Positions 52,506 through 61,461 of a stretch of 64,000 bases of DNA are shown here, one piece after another. Below the pieces are notes generated by a model, which had not been told where the DNA came from, made no database searches, and worked only from the letters and a program-made list of their open reading frames with translations. Source of the DNA: Candidatus Aegiribacteria sp. MLS_C (GTDB lineage Bacteria; Fermentibacterota; Fermentibacteria; Fermentibacterales; JCC-6); NCBI GenBank assembly GCA_002030045.1, contig LQBI01000032.1, forward strand, positions 152,487 through 216,486, given 5' to 3'. The translations under genes and the position numbers were made by a program. The stretch's first letter is position 1; every line of letters starts with the position of its first letter.

Positions 52506-54539
52506 TCAGTCCAGGACGGTTACCAGGCGGCCCCTTACGAGGTCTCCCCGCCTGGCGGTGACGAGATATACACCTGCGGGTACCCTCCTGCCCGAGTCGT
52601 CGGTGCCGCTCCAGCCGACCCTGCCCGGCGAGCCTATGGTGGTCTCCCAAAGCAGCCTTCCGGCCATATCGTGGACGGAGACCTCCGCCGATCCCTCCTC
52701 GAAGCCGACCATGAAGGCGACGGGCGCGTCCCTTTGGGCCGGATTGGGCCATGGAGCAGACAGAGTGAAGGGAGCTGGAGGCACCGGCGAGACCCCGGCT
52801 GTCCTCATGACCCTGAGTGCCGGGTCCATGAAGGCGGAGAAGGAGAGCAGGCTCTGGAAGGTCCTGTCGTAGCCGCCCTCCATGAAGGGTATCCTCAGGT
52901 CCTTCGCCGTGGAGAAGGCCAGACCGAGGCTCGGGGCGTGGTGGCGGAACACCTCCCTTGCCAGGTCGATGCACATCCATTCGCTGGCTCCAAGCGAGGG
53001 CCAGTATCCCTCCCAGCCGTAGCTGACGTTGAACATGACGGCGGTTCCGCCTCCCAGGGGGTTCTGAAGGAGGGCCTCCGCGCAGCTGGCGTGACCGATG
53101 TAGTTCCCGGGATGGCAGGCTATACTTGTGTGGATACCGGACATATCCCCGTTCCGGAGGCTGTCCGTGGCGATCCAGCTGGTCATCATCGCGAGGGGTT
53201 CCGCGCTCCACCAGATGCCTGTGTTGCTCCCGTGCCCGGCGTAGTGGTTCCACGCTGTTCCTCCGTCGATGACGGGGATGTGTTCGATGAAGCCACCGCC
53301 TGGGAGTTCCTCGTAGAACCTGTGCACCTGCCAGTAGGAAGGGAGTTCCACGGCTATGGAGTCGCATCCCCTGTCCGCCGTGTAACCTGTCTCCTCGAAG
53401 AGCACCGCTCCGCACAGGACGGCGGTGCTCCTCCAGTCCCCCTGAGGCGGGGAGGACTGGTAGGTCAGGCACTTGTCGACGAAGACCTGTGCGCCTTCGG
53501 GCGTCGAGAAGAGCCCCCTGCCGAGGAGCACGTCCGCGTAGAGGTCCAGGCTGTCATCAGGCTGACCGTAATCCCCGTCGCCGTTCCCGTCCCAGGTCCC
53601 GTCCAGGTCGGCGAAATAGAGGTCCACCGGCGCGGTGTCGGCGTATCCCTCGCAGTAGAGGTAGACCATCCTCACCGGGACAAGGGACTCGTCGCCGGCG
53701 AGAAGAACGAAGACTGTGCCGCGGTTGATGTACCTGTCCCGAATGAAGTTCCTGAGCCTCTCGGCGTCGTCCCTGCCGGGAAAAGCAGACAGTATGCCCT
53801 GGACCGTCGCCGTTTCGACCGTGAGGCCCCTGCTAACGTGGAAAAGGGCCAGTTGTTCCATGATTCCGGAATAGGCGCTGTCGCATATTATCAGGTACTG
53901 GGAGTCGCCGCCCTGAAGGGGAAGACCGGCCTGGGGGAATCGAGCGGTTTCACCGGAGAGACGGCCTGTACGGGCGAGGGCCATGTCCCTCTGACCCGGC
54001 ATCAGAGGGGAGGACGGGCCGTCCTCCCACGTAACGGTAATACGCAGCCTGTTCAGCAGCGTGAGAGAGCCGGTTGCAGGGATGTACTCCCAGGGCTGGA
54101 CCAGGCAGGATGCCACGGTGATGCCGGAGAGGCTTCCGGTATGGGAGGATATGAGCGGGGCTTCCGGCCATGGAGTTGCAAGGGAATAGATATCGGGGTC
54201 ACCGATCCTGGCTCCAGGATGACCGTGTCCGATTGGCCGCAGCTCCGCCGAGGGAAGCAGTGACAGCCCTCCGCCGGCGATCTCGGTCCTTTCCAGCACC
54301 TCGAGGCCGAAGGAGACTCCGTGAGCGCCCTCGGGAAGCAGGAATACCTCGGGAGCCGCAGGAAGGAGAGGCGTGCCTGGAGCCCCCCTCTGCTCGAATC
54401 CCGGGGCCTCGACCACCGTACCCCCCCGTGTCTGGAGGAAGTCGAGGTCCAGCGGATCGTACATTACCTCCCGCACCATAGTGCCCGCGGCGAGAGGCAG
54501 GCTCAGGGCCAGGGCCAGGGCAGCTGCTGTTCGGGTCAA
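52506..54539 (-). CDS. gingipain-like C25 peptidase with propeptide and sorting tail
   Basis: About 677 residues. Signal peptide TRTAAALALALSLPLAAG; a propeptide-like region to about residue 215; a C25 catalytic domain with YLIICDSAYSGIMEQLALFHVSRG, His in NHYAGHGSNTGIWW and Cys in SIACHPGNYIGHASCAEALL, close to gingipain R motifs. The C-terminal 75 residues are an FlgD-like sorting domain (VSVHDMAGRLLWETTI, VPAGVYLVTARR). TTG 54539 has GGGAG eight bases before; GTG 54548 lies too close to it. Likely exported and self-processed. Confidence 0.87.
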   Translation of the reverse strand: MTRTAAALALALSLPLAAGTMVREVMYDPLDLDFLQTRGGTVVEAPGFEQRGAPGTPLLPAAPEVFLLPEGAHGVSFGLEVLERTEIAGGGLSLLPSAELRPIGHGHPGARIGDPDIYSLATPWPEAPLISSHTGSLSGITVASCLVQPWEYIPATGSLTLLNRLRITVTWEDGPSSPLMPGQRDMALARTGRLSGETARFPQAGLPLQGGDSQYLIICDSAYSGIMEQLALFHVSRGLTVETATVQGILSAFPGRDDAERLRNFIRDRYINRGTVFVLLAGDESLVPVRMVYLYCEGYADTAPVDLYFADLDGTWDGNGDGDYGQPDDSLDLYADVLLGRGLFSTPEGAQVFVDKCLTYQSSPPQGDWRSTAVLCGAVLFEETGYTADRGCDSIAVELPSYWQVHRFYEELPGGGFIEHIPVIDGGTAWNHYAGHGSNTGIWWSAEPLAMMTSWIATDSLRNGDMSGIHTSIACHPGNYIGHASCAEALLQNPLGGGTAVMFNVSYGWEGYWPSLGASEWMCIDLAREVFRHHAPSLGLAFSTAKDLRIPFMEGGYDRTFQSLLSFSAFMDPALRVMRTAGVSPVPPAPFTLSAPWPNPAQRDAPVAFMVGFEEGSAEVSVHDMAGRLLWETTIGSPGRVGWSGTDDSGRRVPAGVYLVTARRGDLVRGRLVTVLD

Positions 54540-54552
54540 GGACCTCACTCCC

Positions 54553-54581
54553 TTGCAGTGTTTTCGTAGTGAATATATTAC
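54553..54581 (+). promoter_or_regulatory. putative promoter of the glucan phosphorylase gene
   Basis: TTGCAG (54553-54558), 17 bases, TATTAC (54576-54581), about 56 bases before the TTG start. The same AT-rich block (GAATATATTAC) could serve as a -10 for the divergent C25 gene. Confidence 0.4.
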
Positions 54582-54636
54582 ATCTCTGTAGTATTCGTTC
54601 CCGATGAGTGAAGGCCAAGACCGGAAGGTGTTTCCA

Positions 54637-57189
54637 TTGAAGACCATGGATTTCAGGGTCGTGCCCAGGATACCGGAACAGCTGGATGCCCTAAAGAAGA
54701 TAGCCTACAACACATGGTGGACCTGGAATTCCCAGGCCATCGAACTCTTCAGGTGGATAGACTCGGACCTCTGGGAGAGCACCTACCACAACCCGGTCCG
54801 ACTCCTGGGTCGCGTAAGCCAGGAGAGGCTGGAGGAGCTTTCGGCGGACACCGTCTACCTCTCCCACCTGGAGAAGACCGCGGAGAGGCTGGAGGACTAC
54901 CTCCAGAGGAAGACCTGGTTCGACATACAGAGGCAGCAGAACGACCTCCAGGAGAGGGACTTCCTGGTGGCGACCTTCTCCGCCGAGTTCGGGCTCCATG
55001 AGAGCATACCCATATACTCCGGGGGCCTGGGTGTTCTTGCCGGGGACGTCATCAAGAGCTGCAGCGAACTGGGCCTGCCTTCGGTGGGAGTATCGCTCCT
55101 CTACAGGCACGGCTACTTCAGCCAGTACCTTAACAGCGACGGCTGGCAGCAGGAGAGGTACTTCGTCAACGACTACTCGAACATGCCCGTGGACCCGGTA
55201 TACGGGGAGGACGGTAAGCAGGTCTCCGTGGAGGTCCCCATGGCGGACAGGGCCGTCACGGCGGCCGTCTGGAAGGTCAAGGTGGGCAGGACCGCCCTTT
55301 TCCTGCTGGACACAAACCTTTCGAAGAACAGCAGCGGCGACCGGGGAATAACCGGCCAGCTCTACGGCGGCGACAGGGAGATGCGCATCAAGCAGGAGAT
55401 AATACTCGGCGTAGGCGGTCTCCGCGCACTGGACGCCATGGGCATGAGACCCGACGTGAGACACATAAACGAGGGGCACTCCGCCTTTCTGGTCGTAGAG
55501 AGGATAAGGCAGCTCATGGAGGAGGGTCTCAGCTTCCCGGAGGCCAGGGAGCTGACCGTGGCGGGGAACGTGTTCACCACCCATACACCGGTCCCGGCGG
55601 GCAACGAGGAGTTCGCCACGGACCTTGTGGCAAAGTACCTCAAACCCATGATATCCGCCATAGGGCTTACCGAGAAGCAGTTCCTGGAGTTCGGCCATTA
55701 CGACGACAACCCGAATTTCTCCATGACGGTCTTCGGCCTGAGGTTCTCCAGGTTCAGGAACGGTGTAAGCAAACTCCATGGAAGGATATCCAGGGAGATA
55801 TGGAAGGACGTCTGGCCCAGGCTGCCCGCGGCGGACACTCCCCTCACACACGTTACCAACGGCATACATCCGGAATCCTGGATCTCCGACGAGATGGAGA
55901 AGCTCCTCACCCGGTACGTGGGGCCCAGATGGTCAAGCAACCGGACCGATGCCGCGGAGTGGGAAAAGGTGGACAAAATACCGGATTCCGAACTCTGGCC
56001 CGCTCACATCAGGATGAGGGAAAGGCTGGTCTCCTGGGCCAGGGAGAGGTGGGAGCATCAGATTTCCAGGATGGGCCTGATGAAGCCCCACCTGGAGGAC
56101 ATGCCCGTGCTCGATCCCGAGACCCCCACCATAGGCTTCGCCAGGAGGTTCGCCACCTACAAGAGGGCGACTCTGCTGCTCCGCGACAGGGAGCGGCTGG
56201 CCGGACTGGTCAACGACCCCGCCCACCCCGTGCAGTTCATCTTCGCCGGCAAAGCACACCCGCATGACTCAGCCGGCAAGGAACTCATAAGGGAAATAGT
56301 CCACCTCTGCATGGAGGAGGATTTCTACGGCAGGGTGGTCTTCCTGGAGGACTACAGCATGGACATGGCCAGGCACATGGTCCAGGGGGTTGACGTGTGG
56401 CTGAACACCCCCAGGCTTCCCATGGAGGCCTGCGGTACCAGCGGAATGAAGGCGAGCTTCAACGGCGTGCTTCACTGCAGCGTCCCCGACGGCTGGTGGG
56501 CAGAAGCCTACCGGCCGGGCATCGGCTGGTCCATCGGGTCCGGGGAGGAGTACGAGGACCAGGAACTGCAGGACAGGCTGGAGGCCAAGACACTCTACAA
56601 CATCATAGAGAACCAGATAATACCCATCTTCTACGACCGCGACCGGAACGACATACCGGTGAACTGGCTCAGGATAGTCAAGGATTCCATGAAGGCGATA
56701 TGCCCGGCGTTCAGCAGCAACAGGATGCTGGCGGAGTACGTCTCCAGGTTCTACATACCGGCCTTCGAGTACTCGGCCAAGCTCTCGAGGGACGGCTACG
56801 CCGGGGCCAGAGAGCTGGCGGCATGGATGGAGAAGGTCAGGCAGAACTGGTCTGCGGTGACCATACGGTCGGTGGACACAGAGATGACCAACGGAACCTG
56901 TTCCGTGGGCGACCCGCTTCCGGTCACCGTTGGCGTCAGCGCTCCGGGACTTTCGCCCGAGGATCTTATGGTGGAGGTGCAGCACGGCAGGATCGAGCAC
57001 GACGGATGGCTCACCCGCAGGGAATCCGTCGAGCTGGGCTTCCTGGAGGACAGGGAGGGGACGATGATCTTCGGCGGCTCCTTCCATTGCTCCCACTCGG
57101 GACACCAGGGGTTCACCGTGAGGATACTGGCCAGCCACAGGGACTTCGGCAGGATAATAGAGCCCGGCCTGGTCTGCTGGTGGGAGTAG
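54637..57189 (+). CDS. glgP: alpha-glucan (glycogen/maltodextrin) phosphorylase
   Basis: About 850 residues, the size of the Thermotoga/Thermus-type phosphorylases. The N-terminus FRVVPRIPEQLDALKKIAYNTWWTWN is diagnostic for this subfamily. FSAEFGLHESIPIYSGGLGVLAGD, NEGHSAF and RFATYKRA form the sugar and phosphate sites. MEACGTSGMKASFNGVLH carries the PLP lysine. It releases glucose-1-phosphate from alpha-1,4-glucans. TTG 54637 has GGAAGG upstream; ATG 54604 or 54646 are alternatives. Confidence 0.95.
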   Translation: MKTMDFRVVPRIPEQLDALKKIAYNTWWTWNSQAIELFRWIDSDLWESTYHNPVRLLGRVSQERLEELSADTVYLSHLEKTAERLEDYLQRKTWFDIQRQQNDLQERDFLVATFSAEFGLHESIPIYSGGLGVLAGDVIKSCSELGLPSVGVSLLYRHGYFSQYLNSDGWQQERYFVNDYSNMPVDPVYGEDGKQVSVEVPMADRAVTAAVWKVKVGRTALFLLDTNLSKNSSGDRGITGQLYGGDREMRIKQEIILGVGGLRALDAMGMRPDVRHINEGHSAFLVVERIRQLMEEGLSFPEARELTVAGNVFTTHTPVPAGNEEFATDLVAKYLKPMISAIGLTEKQFLEFGHYDDNPNFSMTVFGLRFSRFRNGVSKLHGRISREIWKDVWPRLPAADTPLTHVTNGIHPESWISDEMEKLLTRYVGPRWSSNRTDAAEWEKVDKIPDSELWPAHIRMRERLVSWARERWEHQISRMGLMKPHLEDMPVLDPETPTIGFARRFATYKRATLLLRDRERLAGLVNDPAHPVQFIFAGKAHPHDSAGKELIREIVHLCMEEDFYGRVVFLEDYSMDMARHMVQGVDVWLNTPRLPMEACGTSGMKASFNGVLHCSVPDGWWAEAYRPGIGWSIGSGEEYEDQELQDRLEAKTLYNIIENQIIPIFYDRDRNDIPVNWLRIVKDSMKAICPAFSSNRMLAEYVSRFYIPAFEYSAKLSRDGYAGARELAAWMEKVRQNWSAVTIRSVDTEMTNGTCSVGDPLPVTVGVSAPGLSPEDLMVEVQHGRIEHDGWLTRRESVELGFLEDREGTMIFGGSFHCSHSGHQGFTVRILASHRDFGRIIEPGLVCWWE

Positions 57190-57197
57190 TCAGTCCT

Positions 57198-57228
57198 CCG
57201 GTACCTGACCCGTCCGGTACTTGACCCG
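57198..57228 (+). repeat. imperfect 15-bp direct repeat at a promoter
   Basis: CCGGTACCTGACCCG (57198-57212) and CCGGTACTTGACCCG (57214-57228) differ at one base. The second copy supplies the TTGACC -35 box of the downstream promoter, so the pair could be a tandem regulator site. Confidence 0.6.
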
Positions 57229-57249
57229 GGAAGGGTCCAGGGGTATTCT
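57221..57249 (+). promoter_or_regulatory. promoter of the secreted TWGxIK protein gene
   Basis: TTGACC (57221-57226), 17 bases, TATTCT (57244-57249), about 55 bases before the ATG at 57304. Confidence 0.6.
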
Positions 57250-57303
57250 CACATTGTCAGACTGCAGACCGGAACAGTAGAGATTTCCAGATAAGGAGGA
57301 AAC

Positions 57304-57981
57304 ATGAAAAGTGCTCTTTTCACTGCATGCGCGGCGCTCCTGGTCCTTGCCCCCATGGCCGTCGCTGACTGGTCGGACAACTTCGACTCCTACGTCCTGG
57401 GCAGCGGACTGCACGGCCAGGGCGGCTGGGAGGGCTGGCAGGGGGATTCCACCTACGACGCCTACGTCTCCGACTTACAGGCCTGTTCCTCGCCCCATTC
57501 AGCCGCGATAACTCCCACTTCGGACATAGTCCATCCCTTCGCCGATTCGCTGGGCGAGTGGGAGATGACCGCATGGTGCTACATCCCAACCGGCTCAGCC
57601 GGCGATCAGTACTTCATCATGCTCAACCAGTACTACCCCGACCCCAACAACTGGTCCGTGCAGCTCCAGTTCGACTCCGACGCCGGCAACGTGATCGATT
57701 ACTACAGTTCCTCCACGACTCCGATCATCAACGACCAGTGGGTCGAGGTGAAGGTCGAGATCCATTTCAGCAACAGCACCTACGACCTCTACTACAACGG
57801 CGCGTTCCTGGCCTCCTGGAACTGGCAGACCGGCGGCTCCGACAAGATAGCGGCCCTGGACCTGTTCGCTGATCCGACCAGTAGTCCAACCACCATCTTC
57901 TGGGATGACCTCGAGCTGGTGCAGACCTCCATAGCCCTTCAGCAGAGCACCTGGGGAGGCATCAAGGCCATAATGCAGTAA
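57304..57981 (+). CDS. secreted beta-sandwich protein with C-terminal TWGxIK tag
   Basis: 225 residues; strong SD AAGGAGG. Signal peptide MKSALFTACAALLVLAPMAVA/DWSDNF. The mature part resembles a concanavalin/LamG-like jelly roll (DSYVLGSGLHGQGGWEGWQG; WVEVKVEIHFSNSTYDLYYN; WDDLELVQ), typical of carbohydrate or surface binding. It ends LQQSTWGGIKAIMQ, the tail shared with the proteins at 680 and 33226. Own promoter and terminator, so monocistronic. Confidence 0.85.
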   Translation: MKSALFTACAALLVLAPMAVADWSDNFDSYVLGSGLHGQGGWEGWQGDSTYDAYVSDLQACSSPHSAAITPTSDIVHPFADSLGEWEMTAWCYIPTGSAGDQYFIMLNQYYPDPNNWSVQLQFDSDAGNVIDYYSSSTTPIINDQWVEVKVEIHFSNSTYDLYYNGAFLASWNWQTGGSDKIAALDLFADPTSSPTTIFWDDLELVQTSIALQQSTWGGIKAIMQ

Positions 57982-58001
57982 CGGCGCATCCGCGCTCATC
58001 G

Positions 58002-58023
58002 GGGGCCGGCCGATGCCGGCCCC
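58002..58023 (+). terminator. terminator after the secreted protein gene
   Basis: GGGGCCGGC (58002-58010) pairs with GCCGGCCCC (58015-58023), 4-base loop, followed by TTTGCTT. Confidence 0.75.
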
Positions 58024-58041
58024 TTTGCTTATGTCCGGGGG

Positions 58042-58070
58042 TTGACAGCCGGCTGCTGCGGATGCAATTG
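58042..58070 (+). promoter_or_regulatory. promoter of tRNA-Sec
   Basis: A consensus TTGACA (58042-58047), 17 bases, CAATTG (58065-58070), 29 bases before the tRNA 5' end. Confidence 0.6.
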
Positions 58071-58099
58071 TTCCGTGGCTGAGAAGCGGCCGGAAACGC

Positions 58100-58196
58100 G
58101 GGAGCGCAAGGGGACTGGTGTCCCTCCCGGACTTCAAATCCGGTGCTGGGTGCTAGAACCACCCTGGGTGGGTTCGATTCCCACACGTTCCCGCCA
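58100..58196 (+). tRNA. selC: tRNA-Sec(UCA)
   Basis: 97 nucleotides with encoded GCCA end. It has selenocysteine-tRNA hallmarks: an 8-position acceptor stem (GGGAGCGC with ACGTTCCC; one G-T pair, last pair C-A), a 6-bp D-stem GGGGAC/GTCCCT with a 4-base loop, anticodon stem CCGGA/TCCGG with loop CTTCAAA (anticodon UCA), a long variable arm (GGGTG/CACCC) and a 5-bp T-stem GTGGG/CCCAC. SelA, SelB and SelD are not in the window. Confidence 0.93.
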
Positions 58197-58200
58197 TCCT

Positions 58201-58950
58201 CTATTCGGCGGACCCTTCCGAGAGGTGGCCCAGGACCATTCCCGCGACTGCGTAGCCGAATATGCCCGGCATGGTTATGAGGCTGGGTATCCTGTTCCTG
58301 GTCCTTCCCCTCATCAGGGTCAGGTCCTCCAGGTCCGGAGGAAGGAAATGACCATTCGAGACCTCCATGGAATAGACACACGGTATCCCGGCCTCTATGC
58401 CTCTCTTGCGGAGGTACTTCCTGAGCTGCCTGGCAAGGGGACAGTTCCTGGTCTCCGATATGTCGCCGGTCCTCACCATGGAAGGGTCCCTCCTGCCGGA
58501 TGCCCCCATGCTGCTGAAGACCTTCAGTCCCCTTGCAAGGCACTGCTCGAGTAGGGATGCCTTCGGTCCGAGGCTGTCTATGGCGTCGACCACGGCGTCG
58601 GGACGGGGGGAGAGGAGCCGGTCCGCCGTTTCCTCGTGGAAGAACTCCCTGTCAGCGACCACCGAGGTCCCGGGACAGCTCTCCCCCAGGTACCGGGCCA
58701 GGACATCCACCTTGCTCCTGCCGCAGTCCGAAGGCGAGGCCAGGGGATTCCTGTTCAGGGAAGTCTCGGTGAGCGTGTCGAAATCCACCAGTCTCAGGAG
58801 GCCGATGCCGCTCCTTGCAAGTGCGATGGCGGCGTGGCATCCCACTCCGCCCAGTCCGAACACCGTGACCGATGCAGATCGGACCCTTCGGAAGCCCTCC
58901 TCCCCCAGGAAGTCCGCCACCCTGGCGAAACGCCTGTCAGCCGGGTCCAA
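58201..58950 (-). CDS. tcdA: tRNA threonylcarbamoyladenosine dehydratase (TcdA-like, ThiF/E1 fold)
   Basis: 249 residues from TTG 58950, which overlaps the tatD stop. DRRFARVADFLGEEGFRRVRSASVTVFGLGGVGCHAAIALARSGIG (58800-58945) is the TcdA N-terminus with the ATP-binding glycine loop; then LVDFDTLTETSLNRN, PDAVVDAIDSLGPK and VYSMEVS. TcdA cyclises t6A37 in tRNA (family knowledge). It ends 4 bases after the tRNA-Sec gene on the other strand. Confidence 0.88.
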   Translation of the reverse strand: MDPADRRFARVADFLGEEGFRRVRSASVTVFGLGGVGCHAAIALARSGIGLLRLVDFDTLTETSLNRNPLASPSDCGRSKVDVLARYLGESCPGTSVVADREFFHEETADRLLSPRPDAVVDAIDSLGPKASLLEQCLARGLKVFSSMGASGRRDPSMVRTGDISETRNCPLARQLRKYLRKRGIEAGIPCVYSMEVSNGHFLPPDLEDLTLMRGRTRNRIPSLITMPGIFGYAVAGMVLGHLSEGSAE

Positions 58951-59704
58951 TACCGAACAGCCTTTCAGCGTTGCCGGTCGTGACCGAGGCCAGTTCATCC
59001 GTGGTGACATCCCTGAGCGAGGCGAGGGACTCGGCCACTCTCCTCACGTGGGCGGGTTCCACCTCATCGGGTTCCAGGCCTTCCATTCCTATGGAGGGAG
59101 CGTCGGTCTCCAGCAGGATCCTGTCCTGCGGGACCCCGGCAGCGGACCGCCTGGCCCTTCCGGCCCTGGGCCTGGTGACCGCGCCTCCGAAGGCCAGGTG
59201 AAGGCCCAGGTCAAGGAACCTGCCGGCCAGCTCCGGACCCCTGCTGAAGGCGTGCATGACGCCTCTCAGCCTTCCGCCGAACCGGCCGCTTCCCAGGACG
59301 GACGCCATCTCCTCGAAGGCCCCCCTGCAGTGGAGTATCACCGGAAGGTCCATTTCCAGGGCCAGCTCAAGCTGGCGGACGAATACTTCCATCTGTAAAT
59401 CCATTGAGGGTTCCCCGACCCTTGAGTCCAGGCCGATCTCCCCTATGGCAACCGAGCCGGTGCTCTCAAGCAGGTCCCGGAGCGCAAGGGGGTCCAGACC
59501 TTCGTCAGCCTTCCATGGATGAAGACCGAGGGCCGGAAAGACCGCGTCGAAATTTGAGAGGTCCGCCACCATGTCCCAGGAGGCCCTGTCATAGGCCGGC
59601 ACTACAACTTTGCCTACGCCGGCCTCGGCTGCCCTCTCAAGGACCCCCTCCACGTCCCGGAAGAGGGGGTCCATGAAGAGATGGCAGTGGGTGTCCACCA
59701 GCAT
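58937..59704 (-). CDS. tatD: TatD-family metal-dependent DNase
   Basis: 255 residues. Metal ligands: DTHCHLFMD at the N-terminus, GEIGLDSR, VILHCRGAFEE, MHAFSRG and LLETDAPS. A TIM-barrel hydrolase with 3'-5' exonuclease activity in characterised members. Followed by an overlapping tcdA-like gene. SD weak. Confidence 0.93.
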   Translation of the reverse strand: MLVDTHCHLFMDPLFRDVEGVLERAAEAGVGKVVVPAYDRASWDMVADLSNFDAVFPALGLHPWKADEGLDPLALRDLLESTGSVAIGEIGLDSRVGEPSMDLQMEVFVRQLELALEMDLPVILHCRGAFEEMASVLGSGRFGGRLRGVMHAFSRGPELAGRFLDLGLHLAFGGAVTRPRAGRARRSAAGVPQDRILLETDAPSIGMEGLEPDEVEPAHVRRVAESLASLRDVTTDELASVTTGNAERLFGIGPG

Positions 59705-59722
59705 CGGTGACTGCCGCCCGGG

Positions 59723-60394
59723 TCAGTAGAGGGTGTAGTCCACCAGGCTGTTGGTGATGCTTGTGACGTAGGTACCAACAGTGTTCACGAACTCGTTCCT
59801 CACCTCTCCCACGTTCCTTGCCAGATCGGCGGTGTTCGACACGGTCATGGCAGAGTCTATCCAGATGAGCTGCATCTCCACGCATTCGGTAAAGGTGCCG
59901 GCGGGAACGGTGACGGATTCCGAGACCGACAGTATCTCGCCTGTGGTTGGCGGTTCCTGCTGGAAGGTCCATATGTTCCCCGCCTGCAGCGGGAAGGGGA
60001 CCGTGAAGGACGAGTCCGTGTCCGTCAGGTGTCTGTATCCGTACAGGCCGGAATCGGTCAGCCTGAGATACTCGGTGAACGTGGAATCCATGTAGGTGCT
60101 CTGCCCGTAGACGGTCACGGTATCCGAGACCTGCACGTCCTGGACGTATACCTCGAAACCTTCCGAGTGAGTTGCGGTATCGCTTATCTCTATGGTAGCC
60201 TCACCGGAAACGGTACCTATCTGAACGTCGTTCAGCGATATCGATCCGTTGCGGTCGTAGTACCATGTGTTTCCCACCGACAGCGGGTAGAATTCGTGGT
60301 CGTCGCCGGAGGTGGGTCCAGACGGACCGCCGTCCCCGCAGGAAAAAGCCGCCATGATGACAGCGACGGTCATGAGCGTCAGAAGTTTCTTCAA
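59723..60394 (-). CDS. lipoprotein of unknown function
   Basis: 223 residues; TTG 60394 with AAGGGG upstream. Lipoprotein signal ending AAFSC. YPLSVGNTWYYDRNG is a motif found in many short surface lipoproteins of uncultivated bacteria; the rest is beta-rich with Thr/Ser/Asp repeats and a helical end. No function assigned. It lies between YitT-like and tatD on the same strand. Confidence 0.7.
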   Translation of the reverse strand: MKKLLTLMTVAVIMAAFSCGDGGPSGPTSGDDHEFYPLSVGNTWYYDRNGSISLNDVQIGTVSGEATIEISDTATHSEGFEVYVQDVQVSDTVTVYGQSTYMDSTFTEYLRLTDSGLYGYRHLTDTDSSFTVPFPLQAGNIWTFQQEPPTTGEILSVSESVTVPAGTFTECVEMQLIWIDSAMTVSNTADLARNVGEVRNEFVNTVGTYVTSITNSLVDYTLY

Positions 60395-60472
60395 ATCTTT
60401 ACCCCTTTCTGATCAGACAACTATTGTACTGTACTCGATAGTCACTTCAGCGTCATCCTTTACGGAAAACCA

Positions 60473-61411
60473 TCAGTATGTCAGCGTCCTCTGCTTGAAC
60501 CCGTAACCCATCACGTCGTGGGCGTCGTGGAGGACCATGAAGGCGTCGGGGTCTATCCTCCTGACCAGCTTGCGGAGCAGCATCACCTGCCTCCTGTGGA
60601 CGCAGACGTAGATAACGTCCTTCTCCTCCTGGGTGTACCCGCCCCTCGCCCTCAGGAATGTCACCCCCCTGTCCAGCTTGTCGAAGATGGCGTCCCTCAC
60701 CTCCTCGGGCCGGTCGGTCACTATCATCACCGCCTTGACGTAGGGCAGCCCCTCTGCGGCGAAGTCGGTCATCCTGCTGGTCAGGAAGAGGTTCAGGTAG
60801 GCCCATATCACCAGCACCGGGTCGCCGAAGGCGAAGCCCACCGCCAGTATGATGACGGACTCCACTATCCAGTACCCTGTGCTTATGGATACTCCGGTGT
60901 ACTTCTTCAGGATGGCGACGGGTATGTCCGTGCCGCCGGTGGAGCCCCGGAACTTGAATATGAGACCGAGACCGGCCCCCAGCATGGCGGACCCGGCCAC
61001 CGACGCAAGGAGTACGTCCATCTCCGAGCCGCCGGTGAGGAACACCGCCAGCCTGGGCAGCTGGCCCTCTGGAGCCACGTTGTGGACGAGGCTCCCGTAA
61101 CCCGACAGGAAGGAGAGGTGTGAAGGCTGGAACACCCAGCACATGGAGTTGGACATCATCATCCCGGCAAGGCTCCGAATGCCGAACTGCCTGCCCACCG
61201 CGAAGCAGCCCACGATGAAAAGCGGTATGTTGAAGCCGAACATCCATATGCTCTCCTGGACGCCGGTCCAGCTGTAGAGAACCTGCGCGAGACCCCCTAT
61301 CCCTCCCGGCGAGACCCTGAAGGGGAAGAGGAACCACGAGTAGGCCATTCCGAAGAGCATGGAGCCGGCCAGTATGCCGGTGTAGTCCTGTATCTCATCT
61401 CGAAAGCTCAC
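60473..61411 (-). CDS. YitT-family (DUF161/DUF2179) membrane protein
   Basis: 312 residues from GTG 61411 with GGGAGG upstream (the longer frame runs through the leader). Six membrane helices: GSMLFGMAYSWFLFPFRVSPGGIGGLAQVLYSW, NIPLFIVGCFAVG, KFRGSTGGTDIPVAILKKYTG (60890-61400). Then a cytosolic DUF2179 domain (VMIVTDRPEEVRDAIFDKLDRGVTFLRARGGYTQEEKDVIYVCVHRRQ, 60590-60740). Widespread family without a settled function, perhaps a transporter. A terminator hairpin sits in the leader. Confidence 0.85.
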   Translation of the reverse strand: MSFRDEIQDYTGILAGSMLFGMAYSWFLFPFRVSPGGIGGLAQVLYSWTGVQESIWMFGFNIPLFIVGCFAVGRQFGIRSLAGMMMSNSMCWVFQPSHLSFLSGYGSLVHNVAPEGQLPRLAVFLTGGSEMDVLLASVAGSAMLGAGLGLIFKFRGSTGGTDIPVAILKKYTGVSISTGYWIVESVIILAVGFAFGDPVLVIWAYLNLFLTSRMTDFAAEGLPYVKAVMIVTDRPEEVRDAIFDKLDRGVTFLRARGGYTQEEKDVIYVCVHRRQVMLLRKLVRRIDPDAFMVLHDAHDVMGYGFKQRTLTY

Positions 61412-61432
61412 GGCAGCGCCTCCCGGACGGAA

Positions 61433-61461
61433 GAAAAAAGGCAAAGCCCCGAAGGCTTCGC
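61433..61461 (-). terminator. intrinsic terminator in the leader of the yitT-like gene
   Basis: Minus strand: GCGAAGCC pairs with GGCTTTGC (8 bp with one G-T pair, 5-base loop), followed by CTTTTTTC. It lies 22 bases before the GTG start and just after a TATATT -10 box (61472-61477). No minus-strand gene lies upstream within the window, so it would act on the yitT leader itself: an attenuator candidate. Confidence 0.6.

Noticed and set aside
52419..54263. 614-codon open frame opposite the second C25 peptidase
   Set aside because: Shadow of the GC-rich peptidase gene; composition is not protein-like and there is no signal peptide or motif.
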